From NCBI GenBank assembly GCA_964564625.1, contig CAZMBE010000001.1:62001-126000 (forward strand): 64,000 bases of DNA, written 5' to 3'. This document shows positions 43,529 to 53,800 of this stretch, in pieces. The DNA comes from UBA2185 sp964564625 (GTDB taxonomy: Bacteria; Desulfobacterota; Syntrophia; Syntrophales; UBA2185). The notes under the pieces are model-generated. The model made no database searches. It was not told the origin of the DNA and worked only from the letters and a program-made list of their open reading frames with translations. A program made the translations under genes and the position numbers. Numbering within the stretch: the first letter of the stretch is position 1; each line of letters begins with the position of its first letter.

Positions 43529-45625
43529 CTATACTTTTAGTCCCTCATCATATGACTTTGTCCTATCGATAACCAGTTTTGCCTGACTCTCCGATACCGC
43601 ATGATAATTGAGAAAACGCATAGTGAACGTAGCCCTTCCCTGCGTTTTCGACCTGAGATCAGTAGCATAACCGAACATTTCCGCCAGTGGAACCTCGGCA
43701 TTGATAGCCTCTAAAGAAGGCCTCGACTCAATGCTGACAATCTTCCCCCTTCTTGCCGTCAAATTCCCGATCACATCACCCAGATATTCCTTGGGAACGA
43801 TAACTTCCACCGACATTATGGGCTCCAGCAAAACAGGATGAGCCCTTTTTGCCCCACTCTTAAATGCCATGGAGGCCGCTATTTTAAACGCCATATCCGA
43901 AGAATCCACTGCATGGAAAGAACCATCCACTGCACTAACAATTACATCAACTACAGGAAAGCCTGCCAGGACACCTTCTTCCATGGCTTCACGCACACCT
44001 CTTGCCACTGCCGGGACATACTCGCCGGGGATTACTCCGCCCACGATCTTATTCCTGAATTCAAAACCGCGACCCGGCTCATTGGGTTCAATCTCCAACC
44101 AGACATGGCCATATTGCCCCCTCCCACCGGACTGTTTTACAAATCTGCCTTCAGATCTGATACTCTTTCTGACTGTTTCTTTGTATGCCACCTGAGGATT
44201 GCCTATGTTCGCGCCTAAGCCAAATTCCCGTGAAAGCCTGTCAACAATAATCTCTAAATGCAATTCTCCCATCCCTGAGATCAGTGTCTGGCCTGTTTCT
44301 TTATCGACCTTAACTCTAAAAGAGGGATCTTCACGGGAGATCTTACGGAGCGCCGTATCGAGTTTTTCTTCATCTGCCTTTGTTTTCGGTTCTATGGCGA
44401 TGGCAATTACCGGATCGGGAAACTCCAGAGTTTCCAATACAAGAGGATGCTTCATATCACAAAGGGTATCTCCCGTCGTTGTCAGGTTTAAACCTACCGC
44501 TGCGGCGATATCACCGGTAAGGACTTCCTTGATTTCCTCTCTCTTATTGGCATGCATCTTGAGTAACCGCCCTATACGTTCCTTCTTCTTCTTTGATGCA
44601 TTATACACATAAGAACCTGCATCAAGGATACCGGAGTATACCCTGAAGTATGTTAACTGTCCGACATAGGCATCCGACACTATTTTGAAGGCCAACGCTG
44701 AAAAAGATTCATTATCGCCCGCAACTACCTCTATTTCGTTTCCTTTCATATCTTTTCCGCTCACTGGCGGTGTATCCAGAGGGGAAGGGAGATAATCAAC
44801 AATGCCATTCAGAAGGGGTTGAACGCCCTTATTCTTAAAGGCAGATCCGCACAGAACCGGCGTCGCCTTCAAAGACAACGTGGCCTTTCTCAGTGCGCTG
44901 ACAATTTCTTCATGTGAAAGAGCTTGTTCATTTACATATTTTCTCATCAAGTCTTCATCATAATCGGCAAGAAGCTCAATGAGTTTGTCCCGTTCCTTCC
45001 GAGATACATCCCGGAATTCAGATGGGATTTCACCTACTGTGAATGTATCTCCCAGGGAATATTCATCATAGATAATGGACTTCATACGGATGAGATCGAT
45101 AATCCCCCGAAAACCTTCTTCCCTCCCGATCGGAATCTGCACAGGTATGGGATGCGCCCCGAGTCTATCTCGGATTGCGGCAACAACTTTCCCGAAATCT
45201 GCTCCCATCCTGTCCATCTTATTGATGAAGATAATTCGCGGAACACGGTACTTGTCTGCCTGACCCCACACTACCTCTGACTGGGGTTCAACACCACCCA
45301 CGGCACAGAACAGGGCAACAGCCCCATCTAAAATTCTCAAAGACCTTTCTACTTCTATCGTAAAGTCCACATGTCCTGGAGTATCGATAATATTAATACG
45401 GTGATCATTCCATGTACACATAGTGGCCGCAGAAGTAATGGTTATGCCCCGTTCCTGCTCCTGCTCCATCCAGTCCATGGTCGCCGTGCCTGCGTCGACC
45501 TCCCCCATCCTGTGGGTTTCACGGGTATAGTACAATATGCGTTCTGTCGTTGTTGTTTTACCAGCATCAATGTGCGCCATGATGCCGATATTACGCAGAT
45601 TATGTAAAGGAACAGTACGTGCCAA
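43529..45625 (-). CDS. fusA: Elongation factor G
   Basis: The translocation GTPase, 698 residues. Domain I has GIMAHIDAGKTTTTERILYY, DTPGHVDFTIEVERSLRILD and INKMDRMGADF; domain IV holds GGRGQYGHVWLEIEP, and the C-terminal part has GEYVPAVARG and EPIMSVEVIVPKEYLGDVIG. Lies between rpsG (29 bases) and tuf (41 bases). Confidence 0.98.
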   Translation of the reverse strand: MARTVPLHNLRNIGIMAHIDAGKTTTTERILYYTRETHRMGEVDAGTATMDWMEQEQERGITITSAATMCTWNDHRINIIDTPGHVDFTIEVERSLRILDGAVALFCAVGGVEPQSEVVWGQADKYRVPRIIFINKMDRMGADFGKVVAAIRDRLGAHPIPVQIPIGREEGFRGIIDLIRMKSIIYDEYSLGDTFTVGEIPSEFRDVSRKERDKLIELLADYDEDLMRKYVNEQALSHEEIVSALRKATLSLKATPVLCGSAFKNKGVQPLLNGIVDYLPSPLDTPPVSGKDMKGNEIEVVAGDNESFSALAFKIVSDAYVGQLTYFRVYSGILDAGSYVYNASKKKKERIGRLLKMHANKREEIKEVLTGDIAAAVGLNLTTTGDTLCDMKHPLVLETLEFPDPVIAIAIEPKTKADEEKLDTALRKISREDPSFRVKVDKETGQTLISGMGELHLEIIVDRLSREFGLGANIGNPQVAYKETVRKSIRSEGRFVKQSGGRGQYGHVWLEIEPNEPGRGFEFRNKIVGGVIPGEYVPAVARGVREAMEEGVLAGFPVVDVIVSAVDGSFHAVDSSDMAFKIAASMAFKSGAKRAHPVLLEPIMSVEVIVPKEYLGDVIGNLTARRGKIVSIESRPSLEAINAEVPLAEMFGYATDLRSKTQGRATFTMRFLNYHAVSESQAKLVIDRTKSYDEGLKV

Positions 45626-45654
45626 TTAATATTCACCCAAACCTTTGAAAAGAG

Positions 45655-46125
45655 CTAAAATCGGTAATGGGCAAAGGCTTTATTCGCTTCTGCCATCTTA
45701 TGAACACTCTCTCTCTTTTTGACAGAAGCACCTCTGTTGTTGGCGGCGTCGATCAATTCGGCGGCCAGCTTTTCTTTCATCGTTTTTTCAGCACGCTCTT
45801 TTGAATGAAGGATTAACCAGCGAATAGCCAAAGCAACTCTTCTTCCTGGCATAACTTCCGTGGGTACCTGATACGTAGAGCCCCCCACACGCCGAGATTT
45901 CACTTCTATTACGGGTTTGACATTATTCAAAGCCTTTTCAAAAACTTCCACCGGTTGCTCTTTTGTCCTTTTTTCAATGATATCTAAAGCCCCGTAGAAG
46001 ATAGACTCAGCAATACTTTTTTTACCCCGTCTCAGAAGGTTGTTAATAAATTTTGCCACAAGTTTATTGTTATACTTGGGATCTGGTATTACTTCTCTTT
46101 TGGTAATTTCTCTTCTTCTCGGCAT
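45655..46125 (-). CDS. rpsG: 30S ribosomal protein S7
   Basis: A 156-residue initiator of head assembly: MPRRREITKREVIPDPKYNN, FINNLLRRGKKSIAESIFY, VGGSTYQVPTEVMPGRRVAL and EANKAFAHYRF. In E. coli S7 regulates this operon. Starts 14 bases after rpsL. Confidence 0.98.
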   Translation of the reverse strand: MPRRREITKREVIPDPKYNNKLVAKFINNLLRRGKKSIAESIFYGALDIIEKRTKEQPVEVFEKALNNVKPVIEVKSRRVGGSTYQVPTEVMPGRRVALAIRWLILHSKERAEKTMKEKLAAELIDAANNRGASVKKRESVHKMAEANKAFAHYRF

Positions 46126-46139
46126 GATTCTACTCTCAC

Positions 46140-46511
46140 TTAGCTCGGTTTCTTAGCTCCATATTTTGATCTACCCTGCTTTCTATCCTGAACGCCAACA
46201 GCATCCAGAGTACCCCTTACAATATGATATCGAACGCCAGGAAGATCCTTTACCCTGCCCCCTCTCACCAGGACGACGGAATGCTCCTGAAGGTTATGGC
46301 CTACTCCTGGGATATACGATGTCACCTCGTAACCACTCGCGAGACGAACCCTTGCTACTTTTCTTAACGCAGAATTAGGCTTTTTCGGCGTAGAGGTATA
46401 CACCCGGACACAAACTCCCCGTCTCTGCGGGGAACCCGTTAACGCAGGTGTTGAAGTTTTCTTTTGTATCTTTACTCTTCCTTTACGGACCAACTGATTT
46501 ACTGTCGGCAT
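46140..46511 (-). CDS. rpsL: 30S ribosomal protein S12
   Basis: The decoding-centre protein. MPTVNQLVRKGRVKIQKK, CVRVYTSTPKKPNSALRKVA, and PGVGHNLQEHSVVLVRGGRV followed by KDLPGVRYHIVRG. The lysine of TPKKPNS, changed in streptomycin-resistant strains, is the wild-type residue. GGGAGG is correctly placed for the ATG at 46511. Confidence 0.98.
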   Translation of the reverse strand: MPTVNQLVRKGRVKIQKKTSTPALTGSPQRRGVCVRVYTSTPKKPNSALRKVARVRLASGYEVTSYIPGVGHNLQEHSVVLVRGGRVKDLPGVRYHIVRGTLDAVGVQDRKQGRSKYGAKKPS

Positions 46512-46567
46512 TATTCCTCCCAAGTATTTTCAACTAACCATCCTGTGCAACAAAAGGTATTTTGCTA

Positions 46568-49500
46568 TCAATTTGCAGCCTGTATGTCAAGCTTTTTCTC
46601 AACTAAATTTTGATCTATCTCCTGATTTTCCAATGTGGGAGCAATTTTGTCTTCGACTGTTTTAATGCCCAACTTCCTGTACATAGATAGACCTGTCCCT
46701 GCAGGAATCAGCCTCCCCATGATGACATTCTCCTTAAGCCCCCTCAAGTAGTCTATCTTTCCCGCGAGAGAAGCTTCCGTGAGAACTCGCGTTGTTTCCT
46801 GGAAGGATGCGGCAGAGATAAAACTCTGTGTACTGAGAGATGCCTTGGTAATGCCCAGGAGCATTGGTTCCCCGATAGCCGGTTTTTCATTTTTAGCAAT
46901 GACCCTCATGTTTTCTTCCTGGAAGCGATGCCTCTCTATCTGCTCATCGGCAATGAATGATGTATCTCCCGGATCTTTCACTTTCACCCTGCGCAACATC
47001 TGGCGTACTATTATTTCCATGTGTTTATCATTGATTTTCACGCCCTGAAGTCTGTAAACCTCTTGCACCTCATCTACCAGGTATCGGGCTAATGCTTTTT
47101 CACCTTTGATCGCCAGAAGATCATGAGGATTATTTACGCCATCCATCAGAGCTTCGCCTGCCTGTACCCTATCACCCTCCTGAACGCTGACATGTTTGCC
47201 TTTAGGGATAAGATATTCCTTTTCTTCTCCCACATCCGGGGTGATAATTACCTTTCTTTTCCCTTTTGCGTCTTTACCATACGACACCGTACCGTCGATC
47301 TCACTTATCACCGCGAATTCCCTTGGCTTCCTGGCTTCAAAAAGCTCGGCAACCCGGGGAAGACCTCCTGTGATATCCTTAGTTTTAGTGGTTTCCCTGG
47401 GAATCTTGGCAACAATGTCGCCCGCCTTGACCTTATCCCCCTCAGAAACGACAATATTGGCACCCACAGGTAACAAATATCTCGCGACAGAATTTGTACC
47501 GGGAATTTTTGCCGTCTTGCCTTTATCGTCTTTAATGGAAACCCTTGTTCGTAGATTCGCACCCTTGTATTCGACAATCACCTTTCTGGAAAGACCGGTT
47601 ACTTCATCAAGCTGTTCCTGCATGGTCTTTCCTTCAATAATGTCTCCATACTTCACAGAACCGTCAACCTCAGCAAGTATCGGTATGGAAAAAGGATCCC
47701 ATTCCGCGATCAAATCTCCCCTCTTTACAATGCTGCCATCTTTTATTTTAATGTGTGCCCCATAGGGAACGGGATACTTACCGCGGCTTCTTTGCTGTTC
47801 GTCAAGAACATGAATCTCGCCATTCCTGTTCATGACTACGTGATCCCCCCCATGGCTCTTCACTGTATGGAGATTCATGTACTTAACAGTACCGTCATGC
47901 CTTGCTTCCAGGGTAGAGTGTTCTTCAAACTTTGCCGTACCACCTATATGAAATGTTCGCATTGTGAGCTGGGTTCCTGGCTCACCAATAGATTGGGCAG
48001 CAATAATGCCTACAGCCTCACCGATATTGACGAGATGTCCATGGGCTAGGTCTCTTCCATAGCACATGGCACAGACACCATGCTTCGATTTACACGTGAG
48101 AACAGATCTAATGTTTACCTTTTCTATACCAGACCTATCAATTTTCTCCGCGAGAGCTTCATCTATTGCTTCATTCGCATGAACAAGGATCTCCCCGGTG
48201 AAAGGATCCTTTATTTCTTCAAGGGCAACTCTTCCTAAAACTCGTTCACCCGCTGCTTCTATAATCTCTCCACCTTCCATAAGCGCAGAGACATAAATAC
48301 CGTCAATAGTTCCACAATCAATTTCGCTTATTATACAATCCTGGGCTACATCAACAAGTCTTCTTGTGAGATATCCTGAATTAGCAGTCTTCAGCGCTGT
48401 ATCAGCCAGACCCTTCCTGGCACCATGGGTAGAAATAAAATATTGAAGAACGGTAAGACCTTCCCGGAAGTTTGCAGTAATCGGTGTTTCAATAATTTCA
48501 CCGGATGGTTTGGCCATCAACCCCCTCATACCCGCAAGCTGTCTGATCTGTACAGCACTCCCTCGCGCGCCGGAATCAGCCATCATATAGATGGGATTTA
48601 AGCTTTCTCCTTTTCTCTTCACCCCAGATGGTTCCGCTATTTCTTCCGCACCGATACCGCTCAACATCTCAGCAGCTATCTTTTCCGTAGCCTGTGCCCA
48701 TATATCAATAACTTTATTATAGCGCTCACCATCCGTAATCAGACCGTCCATATACTGTTTCTGAACTTTTAGAACCTCATTGTCTGCCATGGCTACAATA
48801 TTTTTTTTATTCTCCGGGATAACCATATTATGGATGGCAATCGAAGCCCCTGACTTTGTCGCATATTTAAATCCTAAATCTTTTAGCTGATCTGCCAGTA
48901 ATACCGCAGTTTTAGCGCCACATAACCTGTAACAATTGTCAATGAGATTTGCCAATTCTTTTTTATTCATTACTTTATTGATAACATCAAAAGAGATGTC
49001 TTTAGGTACAACTTCATTAAGAACCACCCTCCCCACCGTCGTATCCTTCAATTCACCCTCGATACGAACTTTTATTATTGCGTGCAGATCAACAGCATCC
49101 ATGTCAAGGGCGCGGCGAACTTCACCAGGATCTGAAAAAACCATCCCTTCCCCTTTTACACCTGATCTGGCCCGCGTTAAGTAATAAATCCCCAACACAA
49201 TGTCCTGACTCGGATTGATAATTGGTTTCCCATTTGCGGGAGAAAGTATGTTATTCGTCGACATCATCAAGACCCGGGCCTCTGTCTGGGCCTCAATAGA
49301 AAGGGGTACATGGACAGCCATCTGATCACCATCAAAATCGGCGTTGAATGCCGTGCAGACCAGAGGATGCAGTTGTATCGCTTTCCCTTCAATAAGAACC
49401 GGCTCGAAGGCCTGAATGCCGAGCCTGTGCAAGGTAGGCGCTCTATTCAGCATAACCGGGTATTCGCGAACCACTTCATCGAGAGCATCCCATACCTCAG

Positions 49501-50722
49501 CTGTTTCCTTTTCCACCATCTTTTTTGCACTTTTTACCGTGGTTACATAACCCCTGTCCTCGAGGCGGTTATAGACAAATGGTTTAAATAGTTCCAGGGC
49601 CATCTTCTTTGGAAGACCGCATTGATGAAGCCTAAGATCGGGACCTACGGTAATCACGGACCGTCCTGAGTAATCCACCCTTTTCCCAAGGAGGTTTTGT
49701 CTGAACCTGCCCTGCTTCCCTTTTAACATATCTGACAGGGATCGAAGGGGCCTTTTATTGGAACCGGTTATGGCCCGACCTCTTCTCCCATTATCAAAGA
49801 GAACGTCCACCGCTTCCTGGAGCATTCTCTTTTCGTTTCTCACGATAATTTCCGGGGCGTTTAATTCCTGCAGGCGCTTCAAACGGTTATTTCTGTTAAT
49901 CACTCTTCTGTAAAGATCATTCAAGTCTGATGTGGCAAAGCGGCCGCCATCAAGAGGCACCAAAGGTCGCAAATCCGGAGGAATGACGGGTAATACCGTG
50001 AGAATCATCCACTCCGGTCTGTTTGTCTTGGATTTTTTCAGAGACTCGATCACTTTCAGCCTCTTCACAAGTTTTTTTCTTTTGGTGTCAGAAAGAGTTG
50101 ATCTGAGCTCTGATCGAAGTTCTTCATCCATCTTTGCCAGATCGATTTCTTCAAGAAGCCTTCTCACAGCCTCGGCTCCAATGCCTGCTTCAAAGGCATC
50201 TTCACCGTACTGCTCCTTTAATTCACCTAATTCCTCCTCAGAAAGGAGTTCCTTCTTTTTCAGGGGAGTGTTTTTCGAATCCAGAACAATCCATGACTCA
50301 AAATAAAGAACCTTCTCAAGCTCTTTGAGGCTTAAATCGAGAACATTTCCAATACGGCTCGGAAGACTCTTGAGAAACCAGATGTGAGCAACCGGTGTCG
50401 CCAGGGTAATATGACCCATCCTTTCTCTGCGAACCTTTGATTGTATAACTTCGACACCGCATTTCTCGCAGACGACCCCGCGATATTTCATCCGCTTATA
50501 CCGGCCGCAAAGACACTCATAGTCCTTTACCGGTCCGAAGATTTTTGCACAGAAAAGCCCATCTCTTTCCGGCTTGAATGTCCTGTAATTAATCGTCTCA
50601 GGTTTTTTCACTTCACCATGGGACCACGAGAGGATTTTTTCCGGTGAAGCAATTGACATTTTAATAGCACTGAACCTTATAGGATCTTTCGGTTTTTCAA
50701 AATAGCTATAAATATCTTCCAC
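46568..50722 (-). CDS. rpoC: RNA polymerase beta' subunit
   Basis: A 1384-residue catalytic subunit. A zinc site near residue 70 uses CLC and CEKCGVEV; the magnesium-binding NADFDGDQMAVH lies near residue 455-465, and the second zinc site is SKHGVCAMCYGRDL. The ending lies in VEDKIAPTLENQEIDQNL. Length is normal with no large lineage insertion apparent. The 151-base spacer to rpoB is empty of genes. Confidence 0.98.
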   Translation of the reverse strand: MEDIYSYFEKPKDPIRFSAIKMSIASPEKILSWSHGEVKKPETINYRTFKPERDGLFCAKIFGPVKDYECLCGRYKRMKYRGVVCEKCGVEVIQSKVRRERMGHITLATPVAHIWFLKSLPSRIGNVLDLSLKELEKVLYFESWIVLDSKNTPLKKKELLSEEELGELKEQYGEDAFEAGIGAEAVRRLLEEIDLAKMDEELRSELRSTLSDTKRKKLVKRLKVIESLKKSKTNRPEWMILTVLPVIPPDLRPLVPLDGGRFATSDLNDLYRRVINRNNRLKRLQELNAPEIIVRNEKRMLQEAVDVLFDNGRRGRAITGSNKRPLRSLSDMLKGKQGRFRQNLLGKRVDYSGRSVITVGPDLRLHQCGLPKKMALELFKPFVYNRLEDRGYVTTVKSAKKMVEKETAEVWDALDEVVREYPVMLNRAPTLHRLGIQAFEPVLIEGKAIQLHPLVCTAFNADFDGDQMAVHVPLSIEAQTEARVLMMSTNNILSPANGKPIINPSQDIVLGIYYLTRARSGVKGEGMVFSDPGEVRRALDMDAVDLHAIIKVRIEGELKDTTVGRVVLNEVVPKDISFDVINKVMNKKELANLIDNCYRLCGAKTAVLLADQLKDLGFKYATKSGASIAIHNMVIPENKKNIVAMADNEVLKVQKQYMDGLITDGERYNKVIDIWAQATEKIAAEMLSGIGAEEIAEPSGVKRKGESLNPIYMMADSGARGSAVQIRQLAGMRGLMAKPSGEIIETPITANFREGLTVLQYFISTHGARKGLADTALKTANSGYLTRRLVDVAQDCIISEIDCGTIDGIYVSALMEGGEIIEAAGERVLGRVALEEIKDPFTGEILVHANEAIDEALAEKIDRSGIEKVNIRSVLTCKSKHGVCAMCYGRDLAHGHLVNIGEAVGIIAAQSIGEPGTQLTMRTFHIGGTAKFEEHSTLEARHDGTVKYMNLHTVKSHGGDHVVMNRNGEIHVLDEQQRSRGKYPVPYGAHIKIKDGSIVKRGDLIAEWDPFSIPILAEVDGSVKYGDIIEGKTMQEQLDEVTGLSRKVIVEYKGANLRTRVSIKDDKGKTAKIPGTNSVARYLLPVGANIVVSEGDKVKAGDIVAKIPRETTKTKDITGGLPRVAELFEARKPREFAVISEIDGTVSYGKDAKGKRKVIITPDVGEEKEYLIPKGKHVSVQEGDRVQAGEALMDGVNNPHDLLAIKGEKALARYLVDEVQEVYRLQGVKINDKHMEIIVRQMLRRVKVKDPGDTSFIADEQIERHRFQEENMRVIAKNEKPAIGEPMLLGITKASLSTQSFISAASFQETTRVLTEASLAGKIDYLRGLKENVIMGRLIPAGTGLSMYRKLGIKTVEDKIAPTLENQEIDQNLVEKKLDIQAAN

Positions 50723-50873
50723 TATTTTACATCTCCTTTATCCCCTGCTCTCTGCAGACGATAATACAATGAATATTTAATATTGCCCTTCTATGTTCCC
50801 ATAATAAACGGGCATTAGTTTACTCTTGTCTGACAATTCTTCATGACACCTCCGCCTCGGGAGACGAAAATGG

Positions 50874-53800
50874 TTATTCTTCTTCCATCAAATCCACATC
50901 AAGGCAAAGACTCTGCAGTTCCTTTACAAGGACATTGAAGGATTCCGGAAGCCCCGGTTCAAATGTATGCTCACCCTTCACTATTGCTTCGTAAATCCTT
51001 GTTCTCCCCGCCACATCATCGGACTTAACAGTAAGAAACTCCTGCAGTGAATACGCGGCACCATACGCTTCCATGGCCCACACTTCCATTTCACCAAGCC
51101 TCTGGCCACCGAATTGTGCTTTTCCACCGAGAGGTTGCTGTGTCACTAAAGAATAGGGTCCTATGGATCGGGCATGAATCTTATCATCAACAAGATGATG
51201 GAGCTTCAGCATATATATCAAGCCGACTGTAACCTCCTGATCAAAAGGTTCGCCAGTCTTACCGTCGAAAAGGATAGTTTGTCCATTTTGCGGAAGATTC
51301 ACCCTTCTAAGCATATCACGGATTTCACTTTCGTCTGCTCCATCGAATACAGGAGTAGATACCAAAATACCTCTTTTAAGTTTTCCGATAAATTCCTTAA
51401 GCTTTTCCTCAGAAACTCCATCGATATAGCGATCAAATTCAGGGGAAGAATAAATGTTCTTTAACTCCTGCTTCAGCCGATCGGCACGGTAATGCTTTTC
51501 TAACATAGTATTGATACTTTCACCTAGGCCTCTGGCGGCCCAGCCTAAATGTGTTTCCAAAATCTGTCCAACATTCATACGAGATGGAACACCCAGAGGA
51601 TTTAAAATTATATCAACTGGTGTCCCATCTTTAAAGTAAGGCATATCCTCTTCTGGCAGGATTCTCGATAACACACCCTTGTTCCCGTGACGACCAGCCA
51701 TCTTATCACCGACGGATAGCCCTCTTTTAATGGCGATATAAACTTTAACCATTTTGATCACACCCGGGGGAAGCTCATCACCTGCTTTCAGCTTATCCAT
51801 TTTCTCTTCAAAATAAGCTTCTACAATCTCTTTTTTCCTTTCATAATGCACCATAAGAGTATTTATCTTTTCCTCTGTAGCTTCCTCTCCTACCAGCGAT
51901 ATTTCTTTCCATAAACTAAAGGGTATCTTCTCCAGGATATCCTTCTCAATCTTATCCCCCTTTTTCAATAATAACTTTTTTTTCTTTGGATCGACCAGCT
52001 TCGCTGAGGATATTTTTCCGACAAGCATGCCAGCAATGTTGTTTTTTACACTTCCTGCAATAATTCTAATTTCATCATCACGGTCTTTACATAAATCCCG
52101 CATTGCCTCATCTTCAATATATTGCGATCTGTGGTCTCTTTCAGCACCTTTTCTGGTAAATACTTTCGCATCTATAATAGTACCTTCTACACCCGGGGGA
52201 ACTCGTAGAGACGTATCCCGAACATCACTTGCTTTTTCACCAAATATTGCTCGAAGCAGTTTTTCTTCCGGCGATAGTTGCGTCTCTCCTTTAGGAGTGA
52301 TCTTACCAACAAGAATATCGCCGGATTTTACAAACACGCCCATCCTGACAATACCGCTCTCGTCGAGGTTTCTGAGAGCATCCTCTCCCACATTGGGAAT
52401 ATCTCGAGTGATTTCCTCCTTTCCCAGTTTCGTGTCCCTCGCCATTGTTTCGAATTCTTCAATATGAATCGATGTATAGATATCATCTTTAATGAGTCTT
52501 TCACTCACCAGAATGGAATCTTCATAGTTGTATCCACCCCAAGACATGAAAGCCACCATTACGTTCCGTCCTAAAGCAAGTTCCCCGGCATCGGTCGCAG
52601 GCCCATCTGCAATAATATTACCCTTATTAATCCAATCCCCTTTATTTACGATTGGTTTTTGGTTAAAGCAGGTATCCTGATTTGAACGCTGGTACTTTGC
52701 GAGGTTGTAGATATCAACACCTGTATCTAGCTCGTCCTCCCCTACTCCATCGCATTTTATCACTATCCGGGAAGCGTCTACATGCTCGACAACTCCGGAG
52801 CGTTTTGCTACAACGACTGCCCCTGAGTCTCTGGCAACAATAGATTCCATCCCTGTACCCACAAGTGGTACTTCCGGTCTCAGAAGGGGAACCGCCTGTC
52901 TCTGCATATTAGAACCCATGAGTGCCCTGTTGGCATCATCATGCTCCAGAAACGGGATAGACGCCGCTGCGATACTGACGAGTTGATCGGGCGATACATC
53001 CATCAAGTTAACCTCGGTGGGTGGAACAGAAATAAAATCACTACCCTTTCTCGCAGAAACCAGTTCTCCTTTAAATTTTCCTCGTTTATCGAGGAGACTG
53101 TCTGCCGGTGCAATAATGTACTTCTCCTCTTCAATTGCCGTCAAGTAACGAACATCATCGAGAACTATACCGTTTTGAACAACCCTGTAAGGTGTTTCAA
53201 TAAAACCGAATTCATTCACCCTCGCATACGTACTGAGAGATACAATCAAACCGATATTGGGTCCTTCCGGTGTCTCCACAGGGCATATTCGACCATAATG
53301 GGTTGGATGAACATCCCTAACCTCAAAACCGGCCCTTTCACGGGTGAGGCCACCAGGACCAAGCGCGGAAAGCCTCCTCTTGTGGGTAATTTCGGAAAGG
53401 GGGTTTGTCTGATCCATAAACTGAGAAAGCTGACTGCTTCCCAGAAATTCATTTACTACAGCAGATACAGGTTTAGCATTGATAAGTTCATGGGGCATCA
53501 TGGTTTCTATATCTTGGAGACTCATCCTCTCTTTAATTGCTCTCTCTATCCGCACTAAACCTATCCGGTATTGATTTTCGATAAGTTCTCCTACCGACCT
53601 AACTCTGCGGTTACCAAGATGATCAATATCATCAACACTACAGTCACCAACACCATTCTTAAGATCAATGAGATATTTCACAGCAGCCAGGATATCCTCA
53701 CTTCGCAAGACCGTTACATCTATGGGAACATCCAAGCGGAGCTTGTAATTCATTTTTGCCCTTCCTACATCCGAAAGGTCGTAACTCGTCGAATCAAAAA

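Noticed and set aside
47196..47765. Plus-strand open frame of 189 residues inside rpoC
   Set aside because: Antisense to a conserved part of rpoC; no ribosome-binding site or family motif.
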